DNA of 64,000 nucleotides from CALODP01 sp942492055. GTDB lineage: Bacteria; Bacteroidota; Ignavibacteria; Ignavibacteriales; Melioribacteraceae. The translations under genes were made by a program, and so were the position numbers. This document shows positions 45,262 through 53,780 of the stretch, one piece after another (position 1 is the first letter of the stretch; each line of letters opens with the position of its first letter). Below the pieces are notes generated by a model. It made no database searches and had not been told where the DNA came from. It worked only from the letters and a program-made list of their open reading frames with translations. Where the stretch lies: positions 1 to 64,000 of the forward strand of contig CALODP010000019.1 of NCBI GenBank assembly GCA_942492055.1, written 5' to 3'.

Positions 45262-46932
45262 TTATTTGGCGAATCGTGCTTTTATTTTGATGTAGAAAAA
45301 TCCCAGTATGGTAATTCCGGCAATTAAGAGCGCAATAACAGGTATTAACAAAGGATATTTTGAATAGAAAGTCAACTCTTCTTCTATAGGAACATCCACA
45401 ACAAGATGTGTTTTTGTAAACATTTCGGTTGCTTTAATAGTTCTGCCCAAAGGATCAATCAGGCAACTGATTCCTCCGTTGGCCGCTCGCACAACCGATC
45501 TTCGATTCTCAATGGCTCTTAGCACACTAATTTCTTTATGTTGATAAGGGCCGGAAGAATTTCCGTACCAGCTATCGTTTGTAACCACTCCGAGAATATT
45601 GGCTCCCCGTTGCACAAAAGCGGCGGTAAAATCGGGATAGATAGACTCGATACAAATCAAGGGGGCGATTTTAACCGTATCCCCATTTACACCTTTGATA
45701 CCGGACAGTTTGAAAACAGTTGTATCTTTACCGGTATTCCAATTGGAGATTCCCACATTCCACTTAATCCATTTACCCAACACAGGAATAGCGTCGATAA
45801 GAGGAACCTTCTCTCCGAAGGGGACTAGCTTTATCTTTCCGTAACGGTCTATGTTTCTGCTATTAGGGGTAAAGTGGAGCATTGAGTTGTAAGATGTATA
45901 GTATCTTCCGCTTTTGGTTCTCTTCGCCTCTTCCGGCGCCGATTCCCCATTAGGAAAAAAATTCGCGTCGGGCATTCCGGTTACAAGATGAACATTAGCG
46001 GTATCCGTGAATTTCAAGATCTTATTTAATTGATAAGAATGATTACCGGCAAGAAGATATACAGGCAAAGCTGTTTCGGGCCAGAAGATTATCTCGGCTC
46101 CATCTTCCCTTGCCTCTTCGGAAAGTCTCAGATATTCATTCAGCTGTTTGTTCATCTGTTTTCTTTTCCACTTCTGCGTCGGATCGAAATCGGGTTGGAT
46201 CAAACCGATTCTTGCTACTTTGTCGGAGGGAGTATAATTATTTATTTTGCTCGCTCCGTATATCATAGGAAGAATAATGATTCCCAAAGCAAAAGAGAGA
46301 ATGAAGGGATTCACACTCTTCATAGAGATGTAATCGGAAAATAATTTATAGATAGCTATGTTGGATAGTAATATCAGCATCGTTAAGCCGTATACCCCTA
46401 CAATGTCCGCTATCTGTATGTATGATTGGAAATATGGCAATCCGTTCCCGAGAGTAAGCCATGGGAATTTGAAATCGGTAACTGTATATGAATATTCGTA
46501 AGCAACCCAGAAGAGGGGTAATAGCCAAAGGGCAATTCGCTTGTTGAATACCTTGGTAGCGTAATAATACAGTGTTGATGGAATCAGAAAAACTATCGGG
46601 TTAAAGAAAAGGAGAACAACACCACCCACCATTAAAAAGGGATCTGCATTCGGAGTCCAGCTCCCCACCCAATAGAGAGTAATTAAATTAAAGACAAACG
46701 CGGTCAGATAAGTAAGTCGGTTTATCTCACCGAGACCTTCTCTTTTGTTTAGTACTATCAAAAAAGGGACAAAAGCCACAAAGGCGAGATAAGGCAATGG
46801 AATCGGAGGGAAAGCGAGTCCCATCATAAGGCCGCTCGCTATCGCCATAATTAATTCTTTATTTCTTTTTTTTCTTTGCTCGGGAGTTTTAGGAATATTG
46901 AACAAATTTAGGATTTTCAATCTATCTACCAT
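45262..46932 (-). CDS. lnt: Apolipoprotein N-acyltransferase
   Basis: A 556-residue inner-membrane enzyme that adds the third acyl chain to lipoproteins. About eight membrane helices (several near residues 25-230) precede a nitrilase-like periplasmic domain. The catalytic Glu is in IIFWPETALPVY, the Lys in KLVPFGEKVPL and the Cys in APLICIESIYPDF, followed by VTNDSWYGNSSG. It is relevant here because the window encodes several lipoproteins. It overlaps the DedA gene by 11 bp. Confidence 0.95.
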   Translation of the reverse strand: MVDRLKILNLFNIPKTPEQRKKRNKELIMAIASGLMMGLAFPPIPLPYLAFVAFVPFLIVLNKREGLGEINRLTYLTAFVFNLITLYWVGSWTPNADPFLMVGGVVLLFFNPIVFLIPSTLYYYATKVFNKRIALWLLPLFWVAYEYSYTVTDFKFPWLTLGNGLPYFQSYIQIADIVGVYGLTMLILLSNIAIYKLFSDYISMKSVNPFILSFALGIIILPMIYGASKINNYTPSDKVARIGLIQPDFDPTQKWKRKQMNKQLNEYLRLSEEAREDGAEIIFWPETALPVYLLAGNHSYQLNKILKFTDTANVHLVTGMPDANFFPNGESAPEEAKRTKSGRYYTSYNSMLHFTPNSRNIDRYGKIKLVPFGEKVPLIDAIPVLGKWIKWNVGISNWNTGKDTTVFKLSGIKGVNGDTVKIAPLICIESIYPDFTAAFVQRGANILGVVTNDSWYGNSSGPYQHKEISVLRAIENRRSVVRAANGGISCLIDPLGRTIKATEMFTKTHLVVDVPIEEELTFYSKYPLLIPVIALLIAGITILGFFYIKIKARFAK

Positions 46933-47527
46933 TCTTTTTTATATAAAATCTAATCGCAAAGATAACGATTACCACGATAGTAATTATTATAAATATTTTC
47001 GAGTATGCGGTTAGATAATAATCGATTAGTCCGGCGTTATTGCCGACTAGCATTCCGAGATAGATAATAATCGCGTTCCAAAGGAAAGCGCTGATTGAAG
47101 AAAAGATAAATGTTCTTAAAACATCGAGTTCATACATTCCGGAGAAGAAACTAATAACAGATCTGGTTCCGGGCATGAATCGGTTCGCTACAATTAGCTT
47201 GTAACCATATTTGGTGAACCACAAATCTGTTTTACTAAGTGATTCGTTGGATATGAACGAGAGCTTTCCGGATTTAACAACTTTGTCGCCAAAGACTTTC
47301 CCGACATAGTACATCAGGATAAATCCCAGAGAACTACCGAAACTGCAAATAATAAGAATCGGGAAATAGCCTAAAGATGTTGTGGCTATTAAAGAAGCCC
47401 CGACAACCACAACAACGTCACTGGGTGAAGGGGGAAAAACATTTTCGATAAAGGCAAACAAGAATAACGTTACGTAAATCCAAAAGGGATCTAACGCGCT
47501 CATGTAGAGGAGAATCTCTTCCAGCAT
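46922..47527 (-). CDS. DedA family membrane protein
   Basis: A 201-residue polytopic protein with the DedA/SNARE-associated pattern: FAFIENVFPPSPSDVVVVVGASL, GYKLIVANRFMPGTRSVISFFSG, and FIFSSISAFLWNAIIIYLGMLVGN. DedA proteins act as lipid scramblase-like transporters. It overlaps ispF by one base and lnt by 11. Confidence 0.92.
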   Translation of the reverse strand: MLEEILLYMSALDPFWIYVTLFLFAFIENVFPPSPSDVVVVVGASLIATTSLGYFPILIICSFGSSLGFILMYYVGKVFGDKVVKSGKLSFISNESLSKTDLWFTKYGYKLIVANRFMPGTRSVISFFSGMYELDVLRTFIFSSISAFLWNAIIIYLGMLVGNNAGLIDYYLTAYSKIFIIITIVVIVIFAIRFYIKKNGR

Positions 47528-48015
47528 TAAACCTCATCCTTTAGAATTAGACATGTGGCGTATGCTTTAACTCCTTCTTCCGCACCAACGAATCCCATCT
47601 TTTCGGAGGTTGTTGCTTTAACGGATACTTGATTTGTTTCGGCGTCCATTAGTTCGGCGAGAGTTTCTCTCATCTTACCGATATGTGGCAATAGCTTGGG
47701 ACGCTCCATAACTACAGTCGCGTCGACGTTTCCCAAAACATATCCGTGTTCTTTGATAAGTTGAAAAACATTCTTCAAAAGAATTTTGCTATCGATCCCT
47801 TTGTATTGGGGATCATTGTCAGGAAAATGTTTTCCGATATCTCCGAGAGCCAAAGCTCCGAGGAGGGCGTCACAAATAGCGTGAATTAAAACATCAGCGT
47901 CGGAATGTCCGACAAGTCCTTTTTCGAAAGGGATTTCGACCCCTCCGAGGAACAATTTCCTGTTTTCGCCAAGCCGATGGACATCGTAGCCAAAACCAAT
48001 TCTAAACATTTGCAT
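47527..48015 (-). CDS. ispF: 2-C-methyl-D-erythritol 2,4-cyclodiphosphate synthase
   Basis: A 162-residue MEP-pathway enzyme that cyclises the CDP intermediate. Zinc ligands lie in GFGYDVHRL and GHSDADVLIHAICDALLGA, and SSVSVKATTSEKMGFVG-like sequence (VSVKATTSEKMGF) forms the conserved 3' part. It is separate from ispD in this genome. Confidence 0.96.
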   Translation of the reverse strand: MQMFRIGFGYDVHRLGENRKLFLGGVEIPFEKGLVGHSDADVLIHAICDALLGALALGDIGKHFPDNDPQYKGIDSKILLKNVFQLIKEHGYVLGNVDATVVMERPKLLPHIGKMRETLAELMDAETNQVSVKATTSEKMGFVGAEEGVKAYATCLILKDEV

Positions 48016-48017
48016 AA

Positions 48018-48299
48018 TTATCTAATCTCAAATTTTGAAAACTCACCTTTCCCTGAAAGCCATCTGACGGTATAATCTCTGACATCCGCAAACTGAGGTC
48101 CGATTTTGATTCTTTTGACCAATCTCTCCAGTACTTCTCTTTCTCCTTCGAGAATCGCGTGTACTTCGCCGGTCATTCGGTTTTCCACAAAACCATTCAC
48201 CCCGAGTTCCGTTGCTTTTCTGTGCACGAAATAGCGGAATCCTACCCCTTGCACAAGACCTTTGAGGGTTATTTCAGCCCTCGCTAATTGCTGTAGCAT
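48018..48299 (-). CDS. acyP: Acylphosphatase
   Basis: A 93-residue enzyme that hydrolyses acyl phosphates. The catalytic Arg is in VQGVGFRYFV and the Asn in NGFVENRMTGEV, both conserved. It overlaps the EamA gene by 26 bp, so its start could be a little later. Confidence 0.93.
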   Translation of the reverse strand: MLQQLARAEITLKGLVQGVGFRYFVHRKATELGVNGFVENRMTGEVHAILEGEREVLERLVKRIKIGPQFADVRDYTVRWLSGKGEFSKFEIR

Positions 48300-49224
48300 G
48301 ATTTTTTACTTTGCTCTCGTATATTTCCGAAAAGAGTAATCCGACAAAAATTAAAAGGCATCCAATGAAGCCAAAGTTAGTAATTTTTTCATTTAATGCA
48401 AAGTAAGCAATTATCGCCGCGAATATAGGTTCGAAAGAATATAGAATACCTGCTTTGGTCGGGGAGACTTCTTTCTGAAATTTCGTCTGCATAGCAGTTG
48501 TAAGTAAGCTTGCCAATAAGGATGTATAGAGGACCGCAAATATTAAGTATGAATTAACGGAAATACTCAATTGCTCAATCGAGGTAACGTCAAGAAAAAG
48601 CGCAAAGATCAATCCCAAAATACCGCAGACGGAAAGTTGTGTATATAGCAAAAGAAAAAAGTTATACTTAGCTGTGTATATGTCTATCAACATAATGTAA
48701 AGGGCGAAGAAGAAAGCGCATAAAATAGTAAAGAAATCTCCGACGTTAAAATTGCTCCCCAAATCCTCAAAAAGACTAAAGAATGAGCTCCCTCCACCGG
48801 ATAAGAAAATGATTCCGGTAAAAACAATAATCACTCCGATAATACTACCTTTGGATGGGAGGCGCTTTTCGATCAATGTTTGCAATAGTGGAACAATAAC
48901 TACTACGGAGCCGGTAATAAAACCGGACTTTGTAGCGGTAGTATATTTCAAACCGATCGTTTGAGTAGCGAAACCAAGGAAAAGAATAACTCCGAGGATT
49001 ACGGCAGGTCTTATTGCCGATGAAAGGAAGGCTTTTCTTCTCTTCATGGCAAAAGGGAACAATATTGCCGCGGCAATAAGAAAGCGAAGTGAGATAAAAA
49101 GCATTGTGGAAACACTTGATAGTGCTTCCTTAACAATAGCGAAAGTAGCTCCCCAAATCATAGTAACCAAGAGGAGAGCCAATTCCCCTTTGTATTTCAG
49201 CCAAATTTCAGTGGCTTTAGTCAT
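48274..49224 (-). CDS. EamA/DMT-family transporter
   Basis: A 316-residue membrane protein with ten hydrophobic segments in two EamA repeats (MIWGATFAIVKEAL near the start; the second repeat contains TKFQKEVSPTKAGILYSFEPIFAAIIA). The substrate is unknown; family members export amino acids or nucleotides. It overlaps era by 8 bp. Confidence 0.9.
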   Translation of the reverse strand: MTKATEIWLKYKGELALLLVTMIWGATFAIVKEALSSVSTMLFISLRFLIAAAILFPFAMKRRKAFLSSAIRPAVILGVILFLGFATQTIGLKYTTATKSGFITGSVVVIVPLLQTLIEKRLPSKGSIIGVIIVFTGIIFLSGGGSSFFSLFEDLGSNFNVGDFFTILCAFFFALYIMLIDIYTAKYNFFLLLYTQLSVCGILGLIFALFLDVTSIEQLSISVNSYLIFAVLYTSLLASLLTTAMQTKFQKEVSPTKAGILYSFEPIFAAIIAYFALNEKITNFGFIGCLLIFVGLLFSEIYESKVKNHATAISEG

Positions 49225-50122
49225 TAATATCGTAACCGAAGTTCTTTAACATTTGCTCGTTGGAACGCCATCTCGGCTTCACTTTCACGTGCAGTTCCAA
49301 ATAGACAGGACGCTGCAAAAATTGCTCAATCCCTTCGCGCGCAATTTGTCCGAGTCGTTTAATCTTATCTCCTCTTTTCCCGATGATTATCGGTTTCTGA
49401 GTTTCTCGCTCAACGATTATCGAGGCAGCGATGAAATCTTTTCCGGTTTCCCTTTCCTTGAAATCATCAATCATTACTTCCGTACTGAAAGGGATTTCAT
49501 CTTTGAATTGCTCAAAAACTTTTTCACGGATTATTTCGGAGACAAAAAATCTTTCCGGTTCATCCGTTAGTTGATCATCAGGATAAAACTTCGGTCCTTC
49601 GGGAAGATATTCTTTTATCTTATTCAAAACACTATCGATGTTGAATTCTTCTGCAGCAGAAACCGGGATAATTTCGTCGAAACAATCCATCTCTTCGGCT
49701 TTTTTCGTTAATGAAGCAATAGCGTTTTCATTAGATTTATCGATCTTGTTCATGACAAGAATTTTCTTATGTCTGCTACTTGCCAAAACAACTTTCAAAA
49801 GATCATCCTCAAAAGTCTTCTTTCCGTTCGGGTCATCATCAATATCGACGATGATAACCAACATATCGGCGTCGTTAATAGATAACTTTACATGATCAAT
49901 AAGCTTTTTGTGAAGCAGATAACTCGGTTTTAAAATTCCGGGAGTATCAAGAAATATTGCTTGATAATCATCACCGCTTAATATACCGAGCACCCTCTTT
50001 CTTGTGGTTTGTGGTTTATGGGTAACAATAGAAATTTTTTCTCCCAACAAGGCATTCATTAGGGTTGATTTTCCAACATTAGGCTTCCCGATAAACGCAA
50101 CATATCCCGTGTGTGTATTCAT
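49217..50122 (-). CDS. era: GTPase Era
   Basis: A 301-residue GTPase for 16S rRNA maturation. G1 is GKPNVGKST, G3 DTPG, G4 NKID, then the KH domain IIGKRGDKIKRLGQIAREGIEQFL and the VKPRWR end. It is the first gene of the run down to 43030. Confidence 0.97.
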   Translation of the reverse strand: MNTHTGYVAFIGKPNVGKSTLMNALLGEKISIVTHKPQTTRKRVLGILSGDDYQAIFLDTPGILKPSYLLHKKLIDHVKLSINDADMLVIIVDIDDDPNGKKTFEDDLLKVVLASSRHKKILVMNKIDKSNENAIASLTKKAEEMDCFDEIIPVSAAEEFNIDSVLNKIKEYLPEGPKFYPDDQLTDEPERFFVSEIIREKVFEQFKDEIPFSTEVMIDDFKERETGKDFIAASIIVERETQKPIIIGKRGDKIKRLGQIAREGIEQFLQRPVYLELHVKVKPRWRSNEQMLKNFGYDIND

Positions 50123-50217
50123 TCGAATCTCATCTTTTCTCTAGTTAAAACTGTTTACGGGGCTAAATATAGAGAATGGAATATAGAAAGGCAATTTCGG
50201 AAATTAATAGGTGGAAA

Positions 50218-50739
50218 CTAAACCATATCTCCCAATTTTTTCTTGGCAATCTTATGAGAGTCAATCATAAAGAACGCGCTAATAAGTACCCCAAAAGAAA
50301 CAACACTCCCTAATATCAGTCTTGTATTAGTACCGAAAACTTCCTTTAAAATGGTTGCACCTTCTTCTTTAACAATGCCTATTGTCTCCATTATTGTAAT
50401 GGTTTCCTGCGAACTACCGAACTGAAGCCCGAAAGTTGAGTATAAGATTAGTCCGGTAATGCCTAATAAGAAAAGAGTTGCCACAAAATTGAAAAATGGG
50501 AATGACTTTTTTGCAACTGATTTAGTCACAACGATTCCGGACATAATTTTCTCTGTTATACCAGCCGGAGATTTTTCGAGCGGAATCTCAGCAAATATCC
50601 TTTCAAGAAGCTTGTGCGCTTTTAATTTTCTGATTACTTCTTTATCATCATTTAACAAGGAGGTAAGATATTCCAATTCCTCATTCGAAACGGAACCATC
50701 AATATACTTATTCAACAATTCGTCAATATCATATTTCAT
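50218..50739 (-). CDS. Putative membrane anti-sigma factor without zinc motif
   Basis: A 173-residue protein overlapping the ECF sigma gene by 4 bp (ATGA). Its N-terminus (YIDGSVSNEELEYLTSLLNDDKEVIRKL) resembles anti-sigma domains, with no HxxxCxxC zinc site. Two hydrophobic helices lie near residues 84-104 and 142-160. It is assigned as the anti-sigma partner by position; a regulator of another kind is possible. Confidence 0.7.
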   Translation of the reverse strand: MKYDIDELLNKYIDGSVSNEELEYLTSLLNDDKEVIRKLKAHKLLERIFAEIPLEKSPAGITEKIMSGIVVTKSVAKKSFPFFNFVATLFLLGITGLILYSTFGLQFGSSQETITIMETIGIVKEEGATILKEVFGTNTRLILGSVVSFGVLISAFFMIDSHKIAKKKLGDMV

Positions 50740-51302
50740 AAGAGTTCCTCTTGATAATTGTGTTTTAGAACCAAATCCCTCAGCGCATTTCGGGAACGAT
50801 GAAGCATCACTTTTACATTTACAATTGACATTCCCAATACCAGACTAATTTCGTTGAGAGATAATCCATCGATATAAAACAGAATCAAAACCAGAGCATT
50901 TCTGACAGGGAGCTTATCAATTAATTTTAATATATACTCTTTTGAGTTCTCCGCTTCAGAATAGATTTTATTATCTTCCTCTCCCAATTCGAAATGATCT
51001 TCTATTGAGCTCATCTCTATCTCGGTTTTTCTTTTCTTACTCGATAAAGCCGTTAAAGCAGTATTATATACTATCCGATAAAACCATGTTGAAAATTTAG
51101 ATTCGTTGCGAAATGTTTTCAATGAATGATAAACTTTTATAAAACTATCTTGTAAAGCTTCTTCAGCATCCATATCATTCTTCAACATTCTCTTTAAAAG
51201 AGTAAACGCACGATCTTTATAAAGATCGATCAACAGAGAAAAATCCGCCTCGTTTCCTCTTTTCACGGAATCAATTATTTCTTTTTCGGATAATTTTTTC
51301 AT
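50736..51302 (-). CDS. ECF-type RNA polymerase sigma factor
   Basis: A 188-residue ECF sigma. Region 2 spans about 22-90 (DMDAEEALQDSFIKVYHSL, FSTWFYRIVYNTAL) and region 4 about 125-180 (LPVRNALVLILFYIDGLSLNEISLVLGMSIVNVKVMLHRSR). No extra domain is fused to it. It is divergent from a small membrane protein; the intergenic region has three similar -35/-10 pairs that this sigma may read. Confidence 0.94.
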   Translation of the reverse strand: MKKLSEKEIIDSVKRGNEADFSLLIDLYKDRAFTLLKRMLKNDMDAEEALQDSFIKVYHSLKTFRNESKFSTWFYRIVYNTALTALSSKKRKTEIEMSSIEDHFELGEEDNKIYSEAENSKEYILKLIDKLPVRNALVLILFYIDGLSLNEISLVLGMSIVNVKVMLHRSRNALRDLVLKHNYQEELL

Positions 51303-51310
51303 TACACTTT

Positions 51311-51341
51311 GTTAGACCTTAAAATCAGTAAAAAGGTTACA
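51311..51341 (-). promoter_or_regulatory. ECF-like promoter facing the sigma gene
   Basis: On the minus strand TGTAAC (51341-51336) is followed after 18 bp by GTCT (51317-51314), like the two plus-strand sites. It would give a very short leader before the sigma ATG at 51302. Confidence 0.5.
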
Positions 51342-51347
51342 AAAAAC

Positions 51348-51376
51348 TGTAACCTTTTACAATATACTATAGTCAT
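51348..51376 (+). promoter_or_regulatory. ECF-like promoter facing the small membrane gene (distal)
   Basis: TGTAACCTTT at 51348 with GTCA 18 bp after the TGTAAC hexamer. It forms the right arm of an 11-bp inverted repeat with 51331-51341, so the two divergent -35 boxes lie head to head. Confidence 0.5.
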
Positions 51377-51410
51377 AAGAAACGAAAAGAGAAAAAAGTT
51401 GCACTACTCT

Positions 51411-51437
51411 TGTAACCTTTACCGAAAAATTTGGTCA
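51411..51437 (+). promoter_or_regulatory. ECF-like promoter facing the small membrane gene (proximal)
   Basis: TGTAACCTTT at 51411 with GTCA (51434-51437) after a 17-bp spacer, 28 bp before the start codon at 51466. It resembles the -35 TGAAAC-type elements known for several ECF sigmas. Confidence 0.5.
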
Positions 51438-51465
51438 AAAGGTATAAACAGAAAGCGGGGATTAA

Positions 51466-51813
51466 ATGGAAGCCGGAGAAACATTAGTATCATTAACTCT
51501 ATTTCTTGTAATCGGTTTGATTTGGGTAACATGGCTCTATTTCAGATCGAAGGAAAAACAAATGATTATTGAACGTGGTTTGTCGAATGAAGAGATGATT
51601 ACATTCTACAAAGCACGCAGAAATCCTTTTACAATGCTAAAGATCGGAATTGTTACAATCTTTTTCGGTTTTGGATTGGGATTCGGAATGATGCTTGACA
51701 ATTATACAAACGAAGACTTTTGGATTGCGTTTCTGCTCTTTACATTTTCAGGATTAGGATTCGTTATATCGTTTTTAGTATCCCGTAAAATGGGGGAAGG
51801 GAAAATAGATTAA
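51466..51813 (+). CDS. Small membrane protein (DUF6249-like) divergent from ECF sigma
   Basis: A 115-residue protein with an N-terminal membrane helix (about 6-25, LVSLTLFLVIGLIWVTW), a basic cytoplasmic linker (FRSKEKQMIIERGLSNEEM) and two C-terminal helices (about 57-77 and 85-105). It resembles the DUF6249 group. Its position opposite the sigma factor, with matching promoter motifs, suggests it is a target gene. Confidence 0.75.
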   Translation: MEAGETLVSLTLFLVIGLIWVTWLYFRSKEKQMIIERGLSNEEMITFYKARRNPFTMLKIGIVTIFFGFGLGFGMMLDNYTNEDFWIAFLLFTFSGLGFVISFLVSRKMGEGKID

Positions 51814-51819
51814 TAGAAG

Positions 51820-51843
51820 GCCGTCCTCAGTAATAAGGACGGC
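51820..51843. terminator. Shared terminator between converging genes
   Basis: GCCGTCCT / AGGACGGC is a perfect 8-bp stem with an 8-nt loop, between the stop codons of the small membrane gene (+) and trxB (-). It can act on both strands; T-runs are weak. Confidence 0.6.
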
Positions 51844-51855
51844 TATATCCAAATG

Positions 51856-52806
51856 CTATTCAATTCCTTGAGCTTCTAACCATCTCTGGGCATCCAGCGC
51901 TGCCATACAACCGGAACCGGCTGCGGTAATAGCCTGACGATATGTCTTGTCTGTCACATCCCCGGCCGCAAAGACTCCTTCGATATTAGTATAAGTTGAA
52001 CCCGGTTTAACCAAGAGATATCCTGTTTCATCCATATCCAGAACCCCTTTGAATACATCCGTATTCGGTTTATGACCAATAGCTATAAATATGCCATCAG
52101 CTTCAATCTCAGTCACCGAACCGTCTTTTGTATTTTCGAGTATCGCTCCTTTTACAAGCTTGTTCCCATTCACTTCTTTTCCGATTACTTCTTTGATTAC
52201 GTAATTAGTCATGAATTTTATTTTCGGATTCTTTTCGGCTCTTTCCAACATAATTTTTGAAGAACGGAATCCATCACGTCTGTGAATAACTATCACTTCC
52301 GAAGCAAATCTTGTAAGATAATTAGCCTCTTCCATAGCAGTGTCACCACCGCCAACAACAAGGACTTTCAAACCGCGATAGAAAAATCCGTCGCATGTTG
52401 CGCATGCGGAAACACCGAATCCCATATATTCTTTTTCACTATCTATTCCCAACAGTCTTGCTGAAGCACCGGTAGAAACAATTACAGAATCGGCAGTATG
52501 TTTTTCGCCGTTGGCTGTAATAGTAAAAGGTCTTTTGGAAAAATCAACTTCCGTTACTTCCTTAAACTCACATTTGGCACCGAATCTTGTAGCTTGTTTA
52601 CGTATTGTATCCATCAACTCCGGACCTTGGATGCCTTCTTCGAATCCGGGGAAATTCTCAACTTCGGTAGTAATTGTAAGTTGACCTCCGGGTTGCATTC
52701 CTTCGAAAACTATTGGGCTCAAATTAGCTCTGGCTGTATATAACGCGGCAGTTAATCCGGCAGGACCGGAACCGACAATAGCCACTTTATGATGATTATC
52801 TGCCAT
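51856..52806 (-). CDS. trxB: Thioredoxin reductase
   Basis: A 316-residue FAD/NADPH enzyme. It has GSGPAGLTAALYTARA at the FAD site, the redox pair CATC in SACATCDGFF, and GGGDTAMEEANYL for NADPH. It is the last gene of a run starting with the MBL hydrolase. Confidence 0.97.
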   Translation of the reverse strand: MADNHHKVAIVGSGPAGLTAALYTARANLSPIVFEGMQPGGQLTITTEVENFPGFEEGIQGPELMDTIRKQATRFGAKCEFKEVTEVDFSKRPFTITANGEKHTADSVIVSTGASARLLGIDSEKEYMGFGVSACATCDGFFYRGLKVLVVGGGDTAMEEANYLTRFASEVIVIHRRDGFRSSKIMLERAEKNPKIKFMTNYVIKEVIGKEVNGNKLVKGAILENTKDGSVTEIEADGIFIAIGHKPNTDVFKGVLDMDETGYLLVKPGSTYTNIEGVFAAGDVTDKTYRQAITAAGSGCMAALDAQRWLEAQGIE

Positions 52807-52820
52807 TACTATTCTCCGTT

Positions 52821-53780
52821 TTATTCATAAAAATATTCTATCATTATTTTTTCCAAATCAGCAATATCAAGCTCGCAGGGGACAAGAAGATAATCTTCGT
52901 TCGAGTATTGCAATCTGTAATCCCATTCCACAAAAGGATTAATCCCCAGAACTTTCCATGATGACTTTATATCTTCATTCATTTGATTCAGTTTTTCTAC
53001 TAAGGGTTCAAAACTTTTCCGTTCAATGTGTTTTTCTCTGGTTGTCTCGAACCACGTATGACTCTTATAGTAAAGCTCATACATCTTCAATCCTGCCAAC
53101 TCTACAGCAGTAAGTATAATATCATAAGCTGCACGCTTTACCTTAGAGACCGGATGAAGCTCAAATGCTGATTCGATTACCGAAAGATGACAATCCTTAT
53201 AGTTTGTAACAAAAGCTCCCCCTTCTTCAAAAGCGGCTTCCGATCTTTGAAACCAATGATAATCTTCTCGATAGAACTTTTCGAACCAATCTATATTTTC
53301 AACCAGGTTCGGAACCATCTCAAGAGCCTTTTCATATAGAGATTGCATTATTTCGGGAAAGCTTCTGTGATCATATTCTTCTCTGAAAATACTAAACTGC
53401 GGATGATCCAATTCATTTAGTATTTTAGCGGCTTTAAGAGCGGAATCGGTTGTATATTCTGCAAAATCACCGGTTGTGGCAATATCTATCAATTCTCTTT
53501 TCCGCTTTAAGGCTTCCTCCGGAAAAAGCAAAACATAGGCAGCCAATACTCCATCGGCGTCGATATGATTATTCGATACGATTCTTACTCCTCTCAGATA
53601 ATCTTCTTTTCGTTTCGATTCGAGTAGCTTAAAAGCAATCTCAGTAGATGTATCAGCTTTTAATTCTTTAGGCGTAAGATTTGCCGGCCAGTGACTTAGT
53701 TGAATCCGCGATCTGAACGCTCCGTCAACACTAGCCACAGTATCTCTTGTTTCCAGCAGTTTTTCGAAAACAAATTTCAT
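52821..53780 (-). CDS. Conserved protein of DUF6687 type with DHH-like motif
   Basis: A 319-residue protein. RIVSNNHIDADGVLAAYVLL near residue 80 resembles the DHH-type phosphoesterase metal motif (NHIDADG). It continues with EYDHRSFPEIMQSL and FVTNYKDCHLSVIESAF. I believe it matches DUF6687, but the function is unknown. It directly abuts queG (no gap) and precedes trxB by 14 bp. Confidence 0.7.
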   Translation of the reverse strand: MKFVFEKLLETRDTVASVDGAFRSRIQLSHWPANLTPKELKADTSTEIAFKLLESKRKEDYLRGVRIVSNNHIDADGVLAAYVLLFPEEALKRKRELIDIATTGDFAEYTTDSALKAAKILNELDHPQFSIFREEYDHRSFPEIMQSLYEKALEMVPNLVENIDWFEKFYREDYHWFQRSEAAFEEGGAFVTNYKDCHLSVIESAFELHPVSKVKRAAYDIILTAVELAGLKMYELYYKSHTWFETTREKHIERKSFEPLVEKLNQMNEDIKSSWKVLGINPFVEWDYRLQYSNEDYLLVPCELDIADLEKIMIEYFYE

